Assembly (NCBI GenBank): GCA_963932465.1
Contig: OZ010796.1
Location: 75,350,974-75,414,973 of the forward strand
Length of the DNA stretch: 64,000 nucleotides
Direction of reading: 5' to 3'
From: Maratus speciosus
Taxonomy: Eukaryota; Arthropoda; Arachnida; Araneae; Salticidae
Numbering within the stretch: position 1 is the stretch's first letter; the number at the start of each line of letters is the position of its first letter. Under the pieces are notes generated by a model, which was not told where the DNA came from, did not search any database, and saw only the letters and a list, made by a program, of their open reading frames with translations. The position numbers and the translations under genes are program-made. Positions 1-10,863 of this stretch are shown here, one piece after another.

Positions 1-245
1 TTTGGCATTTCATAAAACTAAACAGTGCAGCTAAAACAAAACATTCGTTTAAAGTTTACATTTGTCACTGTGCTAAACGCGCTTCGAAAGGAGGTCACAA
101 ATCTGCAACAAAGCCTTGGTCCTTACCGTGTTTTTCCAGATAGGTTTTTAATTAACTTTTAAAGCCACTCGAGGCGTATTGAAAGAGTCATTCAATGCAA
201 AATAGTCGGGAATCCCATAGTATTTATATGGTTCATTCTGATTAA

Positions 246-992
246 GGGGTCTCAGGGATCTCAAAAATTGGAAAAAATGGAAAAAAGAGACCATTTTCAA
301 CATTTAATATCTTAAAATGTATATGATTTTAAAACACAATTTTTACTGAGATGAAAGATATAAGTACGTTCTTTCATTTTATGTATTTAAAAAATTGCAA
401 GATGCAGAATTAGCATTTACTGGGTACTCCAAACAGTCAGACATTTGACAAGCAAAAAATTGGTATAACAGCTTACGCGCACGATTAGAAAACAAATATT
501 GCAACTAGAATAAAAATGTTGGTGCCTACTTATGCTTCAGATTATAATAATTACCCTGAACCTAAATAAATTTGTATTTAAAGCATTTTTATATTTTTAA
601 TACAAAGTTGTATTTAGCTAATAGAAAATTTTGAAAATTTCAGCAACATAATCACTTAAAAAAATATTGTTTTGAACAATAAAAAGGAAATTTTAGGTTC
701 AGTTTATACAGATTAACATGAAACGTATGTTTTGAAAATTTCATGAAAAATTATACAAAAGTTTATGAGATATCGTGCGTGTTATACCCAAAAAAGTCAT
801 TTGGAGAAAAATGACTTAAAAGTTTCGAAAATGCCGCTTAAGCTAATGAGCGGGTATAATTCTAAAAGCCATAACTTCTATTCTAATGAGAATTTGAAGG
901 AAACAATTACATTAAATTGTTCAGAAAAGATGGAGGATTAACATCTAAAAAAGTTAAAATAAATTTTTTTTTTAAGCTTTAAGAGAGACCCC
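246..992. mobile_element. TTAA-flanked non-autonomous element (piggyBac-type MITE)
   Basis: The stretch begins GGGGTCTCA and ends GAGACCCC, giving terminal inverted repeats of at least 8 bp. It is flanked by TTAA (242-245) and TTGA (993-996), which I read as a TTAA duplication with one mutated copy. The paralogous repeat at 41,390-41,430 (minus) has the uninterrupted site with a single TTAA, so this is a 747-bp insertion. No transposase frame is seen inside. TTAA targets and G/C-starting termini are typical of piggyBac-like elements. Confidence 0.8.
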
Positions 993-1167
993 TTGAATTA
1001 GTCTGTTTTTAACAATTTGACGTTTATTGCTTTTATACTGTTGCTGGCCAGTGCATTACACACATATATCGTTAAAAGTTGTTATCTAGGCTTTAAAAGC
1101 CGATGGTACATAGAGTACGCCGCCCCTGTCATTATGTATGTCCAAACCGTCCATATCTTTAGGGTTA

Positions 1168-1788
1168 GGCAGCCTAAGAGAGACTGCTCAGGGCCGGCTA
1201 GGCGTGCCCCTTAGAGCTTAACGTCTCTCCCGGTATGTTCCCCGACACGTTGGGGCTCGTTAGTGAGTCCAGCCCTGTCCGGCCGTATGCAGACGGACAA
1301 ACACAAAATGCTCAAGGGGCGACGCTCATCCGCTAAGGGCGTCTATGCACCACCGACCACAGAGCCCAGAATTTATTTGAAAAAGAACAAAGTGGGATTA
1401 CAAAAATTAGACGAATGTCTTCCCGCCAGGAAAACGCCTACTCGCGACAAAGGACGGGAGTATAAGAACATTTAAAGTAAAAATAAAATAAAATAAATAA
1501 TAATAATAATAAACATCACTGATCCTGGCCGCCGGGGTAGGAACCCCTCTCGCGACAAGGGGCGGCAGGAAGGGAAAAGAATGGAATGCGTGGCACAAGT
1601 AAGATGGCACGAGCAAATACTCAAGCGTCCATTGGAGATGTAATGCTTTGTGTGGCACAAGTAAGATGGCACGAGCAGATACTCAAGCGTCCATTGGAGA
1701 TGTGTCTCTTGATAGAATGGTCAGAAGCACGAGCAGAGGCTCTTGCGATCGTAGGAAACCACACATTGATGAGTAGGAGAATTTACAA
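1168..1788. mobile_element. 621-bp insertion with 11-bp direct repeats
   Basis: The 11-bp sequence CTTTAGGGTTA occurs at 1157-1167 and 1789-1799. The inverted paralog at about 41,220 has one such site and lacks the intervening 621 bp. The insert is clearly more GC-rich than its surroundings, has an A-rich run near 1,475-1,510 (AAATAAAATAAAATAAATAATAA-like) and a 51-bp duplication. It has no terminal inverted repeats. A target duplication of this length fits a retroposed (SINE or LINE) insertion, but the family is not recognised and the A-rich run is internal rather than terminal. Confidence 0.6.
1591..1703. repeat. Two 51-bp direct repeats
   Basis: A 51-bp unit beginning TGGCACAAGTAAGATGGCAC occurs at 1591-1641 and 1653-1703 with one visible difference. 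An 11-base spacer separates the copies. It lies inside the 621-bp insertion. Confidence 0.9.
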
Positions 1789-2430
1789 CTTTAGGGTTAA
1801 TATCTCGGCTATTTACTGACGATTTTTTTTCGAAAATCATGATCAACAATGTTTTTATACTTCTGCTACGATAGGTACCTCCAGCGCTGCTCAACACTTT
1901 CGCTGAATGCCCGTAAATCGAAATTAGTGTGTAACGGAAAAAATGCGATTTTCTCAAAAACTATGTGACCTATAGGGTAATCGCTATAATTTTCCTGCAA
2001 GGTTTAAATTAACATCTGCTACCTCTAATTTTTTTTTTTTTTTTTTTTTTTGTAATTTTAGTTTCAGTAGATTCGGAATTAGATGGGGGGAAACATATTT
2101 TTGCGCTACATTTTCGACGATATCTTTGAAAAGGTAATATCTAAAATTAAAATAAATGTATTTTTGAATTCAGCGTTACTAAAGCACGATATACAAGGAA
2201 AAGATTTTTTTTTCTTCAAACAACTTAATTTGCCCCTATACATTTTTACTACATATATTTATAAATGTTTAATAATCTGAAAATATGTGGGTCAACAGTC
2301 TTTATTACTTCCCCCAATTTGAACTGTCCACGTTCCATAGTTTATGAGTAAAACGGCTGTGACAGACAGACACAAGAGTGATCTTATAATGGTTCCGTTT
2401 TTACTTTTTAAGTACGGAACCCTAATAAAC

Positions 2431-3397
2431 CATTACAGGGTACAAAATTATCGTTTTGTTTGGGTTTGATAACATGTGATGTTTCGAAATTGAGAAAAGA
2501 CATGTTCATTTTTGATACAAATGTACTCAATTCAGTATGAGCACATCGATTTACTCGTTTTTGACAACATACATAATATCTATTAAATTGTAACGATACA
2601 GCATCTAAGATACTAAACAGTCAATATTTTGATATTTATTTTCCTTACAGATATTTTCTTCGTCTAAATCTGAAAACATTCATTATACACTTCTTAATAG
2701 TGCTGTCAGCTGATATAGCAAAAAACAATACAAAACAAACATTGCTTTTTTGTTAATTGTGAGCTTTATAAAGTCTACAGTGATTTATTTCCACCATTTT
2801 AGAGGATATTCCTTTCTGTCAGTTATTTTTCTTAAGATATTAAGATTTTTTATTTTTTTTCATCTGAAAGGTGAAATTTATATTTTTTAGTACTTTTAAA
2901 ATTTTGTCATTATTTTAAAATGTAACAACAACATACATACATACTAAACTGTGACTAGACAGTACCCGAGAAAGAACTTTTGCTAAGAATTTTTTTTTTT
3001 TTTTTTTTAAGATTTTTTCTTTTTTTTGGGAGGGGGGGGGGGTGGCGAATTATCTTTTTGAGGCAATTTTTAGGCCGAACATAGCCGAATATTTTTTCAG
3101 AAGAAAATAATGCTTTAAACTTCCGGCCTCCTATTCGGTTATTCGGCTAAACCATTGTTCGTTGCATCACTATTATATATCATCAACAATTAAAAAAAAT
3201 CCCTGCTGGCTCGGCCTACAGGAGCAGGTAGATTTCGAAGTTACGTACTAATTGCACCCAACAGAAACTAAAGCATGATTAGAGATAAACACACTTTAAC
3301 AATTTTATCCGGGCGCTTTTGACGAGTTTTCAATTTCATCTTGATATAAGAGGTGATTTTATCAGAGGCAGTATTCAAAAAATATTTTTCCGTGCTC
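2431..3397. other. Non-coding AT-rich stretch
   Basis: No gene recognised. It contains a long T run at about 2,990-3,010, followed by a G run near 3,030-3,042, and otherwise unpatterned AT-rich sequence. Confidence 0.6.
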
Positions 3398-3782
3398 AAC
3401 AACTCGAAATTTTCTGACACATTTTCAGATTCATTTTTAAAAGCAAAAACATTAAACTTGCTGACGGGATTTTTTAAGACATTTATAAGCGACCTATGGT
3501 TTTTTTTTCGTTCAATTAATTAGAACTCGATTTATAAAGAGTTATTATCTCAGTAGGATCATATTTTTAGTTTCCAACACGCAATCGCTTCGAGAAATTC
3601 GGTTCAAAATGCCCACTTTGACATCTTTTTTTTTAAATATCGTCTGCCTCTAACAAAAAATCGACCATTACGGCACATTATATAATTTCTGAATAAGAGA
3701 ACATACCAATTGAATGCGTTTGAAAATAAAAGTGATTTTAAAAATGAGTCAGAAAATAAGCAGTTTGGATTTGAGTACATCC
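3398..3782. repeat. Diverged copy of a TTAA MITE family
   Basis: It shares ordered blocks with 8469-8886 and 29404-29770: CTCAACAA near the left, an AATTCGGTTCAAAA...CCACTTTGACA block in the middle, and TTTGGATTTGAG...CCTTAA at the right end. The left terminus is degraded. Non-coding. Confidence 0.65.
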
Positions 3783-3840
3783 TTAAAACGATATTTTTTT
3801 CTCCAACCTCTATGTATTTTTAATTTGTTTTTGCTCTAAG

Positions 3841-4320
3841 AATTGGTCCTATCAAAAACTTGTCAACATAAAAGTTGTAGATAATATGAAGATATATAAT
3901 AAATTAATGCGGATTTGATATCTTGTGAATTGACGAAGTTATGGATTTTTTTCTTCGTCAAGTTCCCTTTTTGTTTCCGTTTTTACCTTTTTTTGCAGTA
4001 AAAATTGGTCCTATCAAAACCTTGTCAGTATAAAGGTTGTAGATAATATTAAGACAATTTATAATAAATTTAATTGGATTTGATATCTCGAGAATTGACG
4101 AAGTTGTGAATTTTTAGTTCCCAAACACCCTATTTTTTTCGCCACTTGAGCCCATTTTTAGTTTTATCAAAAATCTGTCATGCATAAATTTTTGGCCCAT
4201 TTTTTAGAAGTAATAATAACTTTAAACTGATTCGATATGTATTATAATTAAGAAATTGTGGGTTTTTTTCGTTTTTCCCAAAACCCTTCCCTATTTCCAC
4301 CCCCTTGGTCAGATTTTGCC
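3841..4320 (+). repeat. Three diverged tandem units of about 160 bp
   Basis: The phrase AATTGGTCCTATCAAAA begins at 3841 and again at 4003. Each is followed by TTGTCA, a GTTGTAGATAATAT block and a GATTTGATATCT...ATTGACGAAGTT block. A more diverged third unit starts near 4161 (TTTTATCAAAAATCTGTC). Non-coding. Confidence 0.75.
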
Positions 4321-4401
4321 CATTAACGAATCTGACCGAGATTTTATGTATCAGTTTGAAAAAGATTTATGCAGAATTATGGAAGTTGCCCAGAAAAAAG
4401 T

Positions 4402-4404
<3 letters not shown>

Positions 4405-4470
<66 letters not shown>
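4405..4470. repeat. (AT)n microsatellite and poly-T tract
   Basis: About 15 AT dinucleotides are followed by a T run of more than 30. Short open frames across this tract are low-complexity artefacts. Confidence 0.95.
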
Positions 4471-4473
<3 letters not shown>

Positions 4474-5653
4474 GGGTGCTGGTTTTGGGTTTTAGGGATC
4501 ATGATCGGTGTAGATCTGCAAATATTTTTCCGAAATTCCAACATAGATTAGATCCAATAGGTAGTATTTCATACGAAATCCACCAAAAAAAATAAATAAA
4601 ATAAAGCTCGTTTATCGACTGGTTTTAGTCAACAAAATTTTATAAAAATGCCAGGATGACAACCAAAAAAAAAAAAAAAAAAAAAAAAAAGAAGTAGCAC
4701 ATGAGAAAAGCATATGCGAATATTTTTTTAAATACAATCTTGCTTATGAAAAAAAAATTGCTTAAAATTTAAACACATAGGTTTAACCCAATTATATGGT
4801 GTTTAGAATTCTTATTAATATTACTTTGAAAATACGTATAAAGAGAGTTTTAGTTTGCAAATAATATATACTAGAGTTTATTACTGTGTATTAGGCCTAA
4901 AACTTATAAATCCGTCGAAAACCGGAAGTCGAATTTTTTCACGAATGCAATGCTTTTTTCTTTTAAAGATAGAAGAAAGAAAAAATATGTAATTTGAAAT
5001 AGGTATTTAAAAAAAAATAGGGAGTGTGACCATCTATGAGTTTTCCTGTTATTTCCACATTATTTCTATTCCATATTATTTCTACTGACATGTCGAGCTT
5101 AAATAATTTGAACAAATATTATATATACCTCAATTGTCTTCATAATCATTTCTGAATTATAACATGCAATAATTATACGCTTTAATTGAAAGACAGAAAG
5201 AAAAAAAACAGAAAATATCTATGTCTGGTGTCTAACTTTTATTTATTTAAAATAACTTATATATGTATCCTTTCATTTTTAAGATGTAGCATAATGTGGA
5301 ATTCAATTTCGTGTATTTTGGAATTTAAAATTTTCTTTTCTCATAAATTTAAAATAGTTGTAGAAGTTGAAAAAAATTACCTTAAATTAATATTATAAAT
5401 TGTGCTATTCAACATTGCCCAATTTCTTTTAAATTCCAAAGGTAGAAGTTAATAGCAATTTCTGTCTAATAGTTACTTTTTATTTAGTAGCCATCTACTA
5501 GTCGAATATTTCCATTGATAAACCAAATATATACAATAATATTTAAAAGCTGAAGACAGCGATGTGTAGAAATTACTCAAAAGTGTTTTTTATTAAAATC
5601 TAACAAAAGGGGAAAAATTTTTGCGTGGAAAAAAAATGTTTAAAGAAAAATTA
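4471..5653. other. Non-coding AT-rich stretch
   Basis: No gene recognised. It holds a poly-A run at about 4,664-4,690 and otherwise simple AT-rich sequence. Confidence 0.6.
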
Positions 5654-6839
5654 CAGTACAACCTCGATATCTCGAATCTGTGGGGAAGAGAAAAATATTC
5701 GAGATACAGAGGTTTCGAGTTATCAAGGTTTTGACAAAATTTTAAAATCTAATCTCTCAAACTGCTTTTTGCTGTAAAAAATAAGATTCGTCAAAAACTA
5801 TACATAATCTACTAATGATTAACAAATTACACTTCTCAAAGTCTTAATAATTTTAAAATTGTGTTGTACACAAACCTGTTTTAATTAAATAATATTCAAT
5901 TCGTCATTAAGAAATGCCGAATTGGGTATTATTCAGAAGTTTCTCACAATTTGGGCTCAATCATCAACTTTGAAGCTATGGATTATCTCCTAGTTGAATG
6001 GTTGTCCTGGTCGAAACTTCGAAGTCGTGTTTGGCGGCAAAAATTTAACAGCGATATTTTTTAGCGTTGGAAGATTATAGTGGGCTTTACATTTCTCTAT
6101 GAAGAGGAGAACGTGTATTTTACTTCTAGCCATTGTTTTACCGATTCCTATCAGCCAATTAGCAAAAATTGCATTTGCCATCGAAGCCTTTATATTTCAC
6201 CTGTACAGCATTAGAAATGACTTAATTTTAGCAAAGCACCTCGGCTTTTTAGATCGTCCTATCATAAGAGGAGGAAGTTTTCTTTACCACTTTGATTTGC
6301 TGCCAAAACCACAATTACAAGAAGTTTATTTGGTTTGCCATGTCGGATTTCTTCACATTTAAATGCAGACGTTTTGTTGGGAATACTGTGGTACAATAAT
6401 ACAGTTTCATCTGTGTTAACCACATCATCTGCTTTATAGTCTTATAAAAGAGAAGGAAGTTCTGAGAGCCGCTCTTCACAGGTAGCTGAATCACCTGGTG
6501 CACTTTCATGGAAAGTTTTCAAAAAACGATGTTGTTCCTTTTTTCGGTTTCAAAATCCTTCCATTCTTACCCTTTAAGTTCTTTGTATCAACAAAGGGAT
6601 AAAAGAATGTGAAACCCGCATCCAGATCAAACTAGATCTACAGCTGACAATAGCCGAAAGTAAAAAGTCAAACTAATTTCTGTGGAAAATATTTCGACAT
6701 ATCAAGGGTTTTGGAAAATATATTTCGAGATAACTATGGAAAATACATAAGAATTTTGATGGAAATGCAGGGGAAATTTCTTTTTTCGAGATATCAAGGG
6801 TTTCGAGATAAGGAGGTTCGAGATATCGAGGTCCGACTG
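5654..6839 (-). mobile_element. pogo/Tigger-like DNA transposon relic
   Basis: The termini are inverted repeats: CAGTACAACCTCGATATCTC on the left and, read from the right, CAGTCGGACCTCGATATCTC. They are flanked by TA on both sides (5652-5653, 6840-6841), as expected for Tc1/mariner-superfamily insertion. A related motif recurs inside the right end (CGAGATATCAAGG). The 1,186-bp body carries decayed transposase on the minus strand. A separate terminal fragment of the family lies at 46,500-46,665. Confidence 0.85.
5985..6447 (-). pseudogene. pogo/Tigger-type DDE transposase fragment
   Basis: Minus-strand translation gives pieces matching the catalytic core of pogo-type (DDE_1) transposases. Near 6,440-6,390 is a VVNTDETVLLYHSIPNKT piece holding the first catalytic Asp. 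Near 6,060-6,020 is NLPTLKNIAVKFLPPNTTS, the conserved segment just after the second Asp. The second Asp position reads FIEKC rather than FIDNC, so that residue is changed. Frameshifts and stops separate the pieces, and no N-terminal CENP-B-like DNA-binding region is recognised. It cannot encode an active enzyme. Assignment rests on motif order within matching terminal repeats. Confidence 0.8.
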
Positions 6840-6841
6840 TA

Positions 6842-8464
6842 TTTGTCAAGTTCATATTTTTTTTCTTTTTTTTTCTTTTTTTTTATTATTCGCCATATAT
6901 CGAAGTTTTGATTTGTTAGTTATATATGAATGTGATGACTAATAGAATTGTTCATATAAGTTAGTTTTTCTCATCTCATAACCCTGTTTGTAATTTTTTT
7001 TAAATAAATATTTTTAAAATGCATGCAAATGCAGTTTTAAAATGTATCTATTGCAAGAAAACTTTAAAATAATTAGATTTTTGCTAATCTCGCTGCATCT
7101 TTCTCACACTTTCTCTCTGAAAAACAGGAATAAATTTCATTCCAAAGATAGTTTCATACATTGGAAGAATGAATAAAAGGCTTGCTTCGGGGAAAGGAGA
7201 AAATAGCTAATTTATTTAATCAGTTTGTTTTTAGTGTGGTTCAATTGTTAAAATCAAACTGTGCACTAAAGAATACATTTAATATAATAATATGACATAT
7301 AATATAATAATTTCTCCCTTGTTTAAAATGCGATTGTGGCTAATACTATATTAATTGATATTTTATGATATAATTATGATATAATATGATGTCTTCGATC
7401 GTAAGTGAAAATCATTATAAAAAATTAAATTAAATTAAAGACCACGCAAAAAAAAAAAAAAAAAAAAAAAACAATCATTTATACATGAGGTAATTACTTG
7501 TACCAAATCATATAAAATGAAAATCAATATAGGTTTTACCATAACTCATTTTGCAAATCTCCATATATGTACAGAAAATTTTGTGAATGCTGTGTAGTTC
7601 TCACGCTTTTCTTTGGAGTCTGTGTAAACGCGCAAACTTTTAAATTATAATTAAATAAATATAGTCAGGAAAAAAATCATTCCAATCATTTCTCTCATCA
7701 TTCATCTTATTTCTAAAAACTGAAAAAGAATTCAGAAATGTTTTCCTATACTGTCCAAATCTCCCTTACCGTTGGGGTCATAAATTTTATCTACTGACCG
7801 GGGAGGACTTCGCGGTAATTATAGTCTCCGACTACTTGACAGGTGTTGGGGGGGTTGGCATCAAGCTGCTTCTCGAAGAAATGCGAAATCTTTTCTTACT
7901 GACCATGGCTCTTAAGAGAGCGAACCGCGGTTAAATTATTTCAATCCCACCCACCACTGTTACTGTTATCTTATTATTATTATTAAACATTATGCTTTTT
8001 GAAATATTCATTATCTTAAGAAAGAAAGAAACGTTTTACAAAAATTCCTTGTTCTAACAGATTTTATTCTATGTAATAAACCTCAATGTAAGTTGATTAA
8101 AACAACAATCTTCGAGAGTTTCGAGATTGTTTTAATCATCTTCTTCAGGAGAGAAAAACAAGACGCCAAACTGTGGAAATAAAGTGGTACTCGAGCGCTC
8201 GTAGCTGGTCATATATTTCTTTTGACAAAGAGGGTTCTCAAATTGAAATTATGTTTGAGAAAAAAAACATGAAATAGTGAAATATGTATGAAAGTGCGTA
8301 ACTCTACAATTATTAAAATAATTGAAAATCAGTTATTATTATCCTATTAAAATGCATTTTTTATGGCCTAGTGATATATTTCTTATATTATTCAAAACTG
8401 TTTCTAATCAGATTTTAAAAAATATTTTTCACTATTAATTAAACAAGCATTTTCTTTGTTTTTC
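6842..8464. other. Non-coding stretch with simple repeats
   Basis: No gene recognised. It contains ATAATATAAT-type repetition near 7,270-7,390, a poly-A run at 7,448-7,472, and at 8,095-8,150 a retroelement-like phrase. On the minus strand that phrase reads CTGAAGAAGAT followed by CTCGAAAC (see findings). Confidence 0.55.
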
Positions 8465-8468
8465 TTAA

Positions 8469-8886
8469 GGCTGTTCTTAAGTGATCTGCTCAACAAGCGT
8501 AAAACGTTTTAGCACATTTACAAATTCATTTTTTAGCGGAAAGATATAAAATTGGAAAGTTTGACCATGGAAGCGATTTGGAATTGAACTGTGTTTTCCA
8601 TCTTTTGATCAGTAAATTACTTATTGAGTTATAATCGATTTTGATCACGTGACAAACATGTTTTTCACCCATTTTTGAGCTATTATGCCTCTTTCGCGCG
8701 GAAATTCGGTTCAAAACGTCCACTTTGACACTATTTCTGAAAGATCCATTGCGTTTGCAAAAAACGGAAAAAACAGCTCCATTACATAGTTTCTGAACAA
8801 CAACACCTGCTCGTTTCATTCATTTCCGAATAAAAATAAATTAAAACTTTTGTCACAAAGTAATCCTTTTGGATTTGAGAACAGCC
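8469..8886. mobile_element. 418-bp TTAA MITE (best copy of family)
   Basis: It begins GGCTGTTCTTAA and ends TTTGAGAACAGCC, giving inverted termini GGCTGTTCT(T/C)AA. TTAA lies at 8465-8468 and 8887-8890. Two more diverged copies are at 3398-3782 and 29404-29770. No coding capacity. TTAA targeting suggests mobilisation by a piggyBac-type transposase; that is inference. Confidence 0.75.
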
Positions 8887-8977
8887 TTAAGAATTCATTT
8901 AAAAAAATTCATTTGTAAGATACATTTACCAATTAGAAAAAGTATTAGTGTATGAAAGTACACATACCTTTACCTTC

Positions 8978-9042
8978 GGGGTCCAGGTACTCAATCGGTA
9001 AAGCACGTAAAGTTTCTGGGTTCGAATCCCATCTCGGGCACT
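8978..9042 (+). repeat. tRNA-like (SINE-type) sequence
   Basis: An A-box-like TACTCAATCGGTAAAGC is followed about 20 bases later by a B-box GGTTCGAATCC with a short T-stem. The acceptor stem does not pair: the 3' side CTCGGGCAC has no complement at the 5' side. This is therefore a tRNA-derived repeat or tRNA relic, not a functional tRNA gene. Confidence 0.55.
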
Positions 9043-9303
9043 TTTTCACTCAGGTGGAAAAAATCCAATTCGTATAAAATATTTTTTAAAATTATTTCTT
9101 TCAGATTAATTTAGCACAAGAAGATCAAATAGTAATGTTTATTAAACGCCCTACTCCGCCCCGCACTTCAATTTTTTTTTGAGGAGGGGGTGAGGGGGGG
9201 CACACACATTAGAAGGATATTTTGGCAATAAAGTCAGCTTTAATAGAATCAAAATCTGTTATTTTGAAATAAAAAAGCGCATTTTAATTTATTAAAACTG
9301 GCC
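9043..9303. other. Short non-coding spacer
   Basis: No gene. It contains a C/G-biased patch near 9,150-9,205 (GAGGAGGGGGTGAGGGGGGG). Confidence 0.6.
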
Positions 9304-9715
9304 CGTCTACAAGAAAAGAACCGATCCCCAAGGAATCGTTCCTTTTCGGAGTCGGTACATTTCGGACCGACTCCGAGGAATCGGTCCTTTGCGGAACCAC
9401 TCCGAGGAATCGGTCCTTTTCGGAGTCGGTACATTTCGGAAGGACTCCGAGCAGTTGGTCCTTTTCGGAGTCGGTACATTTTGGACCGATTCCGAGGAAT
9501 CGTTACGAAAAGGACCGATTCCGAGGAGTCGTTCCTTTTCGGAATCGTTCCAAAAAGGATCGATTCCGAGGAACCGTTCCAAAAAGGACAGATTCCGAGG
9601 AGTCGTTCCTTTTTGGAATCCTTCCGAAAAGGACCGATTACTTTTTACAGAATGGAATCGTTCCTTCTGGTTCACTGCCGGAATCGCTCCTTTGGAGTCG
9701 TTCCTCAACAAATGA
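9304..9715. repeat. Dyad-rich minisatellite, core CCGAGGAATCGGTCCTTTTC
   Basis: About 410 bp of degenerate copies of a unit built from GGAATCGGTCCTTTTCGGA and TCCGAAAAGGACCGATTCC, which are reverse complements of each other. The array is therefore both tandem and inverted. Longer units containing GGAGTCGGTACATTTCGGA alternate with the shorter one. Both strands stay open for over 100 codons only because of the repeated codon pattern. It stands out by its CG content in an AT-rich region. Confidence 0.9.
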
Positions 9716-10630
9716 CACATCTCTATTAACTTATAATTAAAGTATAAATGTTAAAATTACATAAAAATGACCTGAAGGAGTGTAATGTCAAGATGTTATT
9801 TAAAAAAAACCAGGAAAGTTTTATGAATTTTATGCTACAAGACTTTGAATATGAAAATAGCTAAAAAGTGACCCATTTTACCCCTCCTGACCCTATAAAC
9901 TGTACATGTATGTACTGTATTGTTATTATAATTATATATGGTTAAAGGACTATTAAAACTAAGAAAATACTACCCATGAGGGTAATTTAGGTTAATTCAT
10001 AAAGTATCTTTTCAGGGTATGAAATTAATGTTTTTATAGGAAGTCTCCCTACCAAAATTTGCAAATGAAGTTAGTAGTGTTTGAGAAAAAAAATTATATT
10101 TAATCTAGTATTTACTTTAGCTAGAAATTTAAATTAACTGTAACTAATAACATATGGCAAAGTATCTTTAAAAGAATTAGTCAAGGAGTTCGAAGATTCT
10201 ATCTTTAAATATTATCAGCCCATAATAATTTAGTTTTATCCATTTTTTTTGGAGGGGGGGGGGATCTTGCATTGGTAATTACATTCCCTTTCCAACTCGA
10301 TTGTAAGTCTAAAAAAGAAAAAAAAATTAATATGGTAAAATATCTTGAGCATGAGGCTTCCCTCTGTGAAATTTATGTGGGTGGTATTTTGAAATGTTAA
10401 GCATGAATGCTGCCATTCCACTCTAAATTTCAGTTCCTGGCTATTTGAAACTAAGCAAGTAGTTTTCCATACAAATGAGTGAGTTTCTTTTTAACAAAAT
10501 ATTGGAATCTTCTTGTTTTTGAAAATTTCATTGTGCTTTATCAGTTTTATGAATATAAAGTATATTCTTTGTTTTATGCCTGACTGTACAATATGAATGC
10601 TAATTTTAATAATACATTTTTTGTTAACAG
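9716..10630. other. Non-coding region upstream of the zinc-finger gene
   Basis: No exon is recognised. A TTTTTTTTGGAGGGGGGGG patch lies at 10,243-10,262. The stretch ends in TTTTTTGTTAACAG, a fair splice-acceptor consensus, so the end may be intron. No promoter could be identified. Confidence 0.4.
10621..10630 (+). promoter_or_regulatory. Candidate 3' splice site
   Basis: A T-rich tract followed by GTTAACAG/AACTG. If it is used, the frame of the downstream finger meets a TAG at 10,639 before the first ATG at 10,684, so translation would start inside this exon or a different acceptor is used. Confidence 0.3.
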
Positions 10631-10641
10631 AACTGACATAG

Positions 10642-10851
<210 letters not shown>

Positions 10852-10863
10852 ATTATCATAATT

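Larger units (their letters stand above)
1..2430 (+). repeat. Dispersed repeat, copy 1 (cut by window start)
   Basis: Most of this stretch matches 40,630-41,620 in reverse complement. Shared blocks include the GTCTGTTTTTAACA segment near 1,000, the region around 1,790-2,000, and the end near 2,340-2,425, which carries a run of GACAGACAGACA and then ACGGAACCCTAA. That ACGGAACCC ending is a known theme at the 3' ends of arthropod repeats. Two stretches present here and absent from the other copy, 246-992 and 1168-1788, are insertions. No coding sequence is seen. The 5' limit lies outside the window. Confidence 0.8.

Noticed and set aside
4256..4551. Frames across the AT/poly-T tract
   Set aside because: Low-complexity translation of a microsatellite.
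9307..9729. Open frames of more than 80 codons on both strands
   Set aside because: They arise from the codon-like periodicity of the minisatellite. The proteins are repetitive in every frame and match no family.
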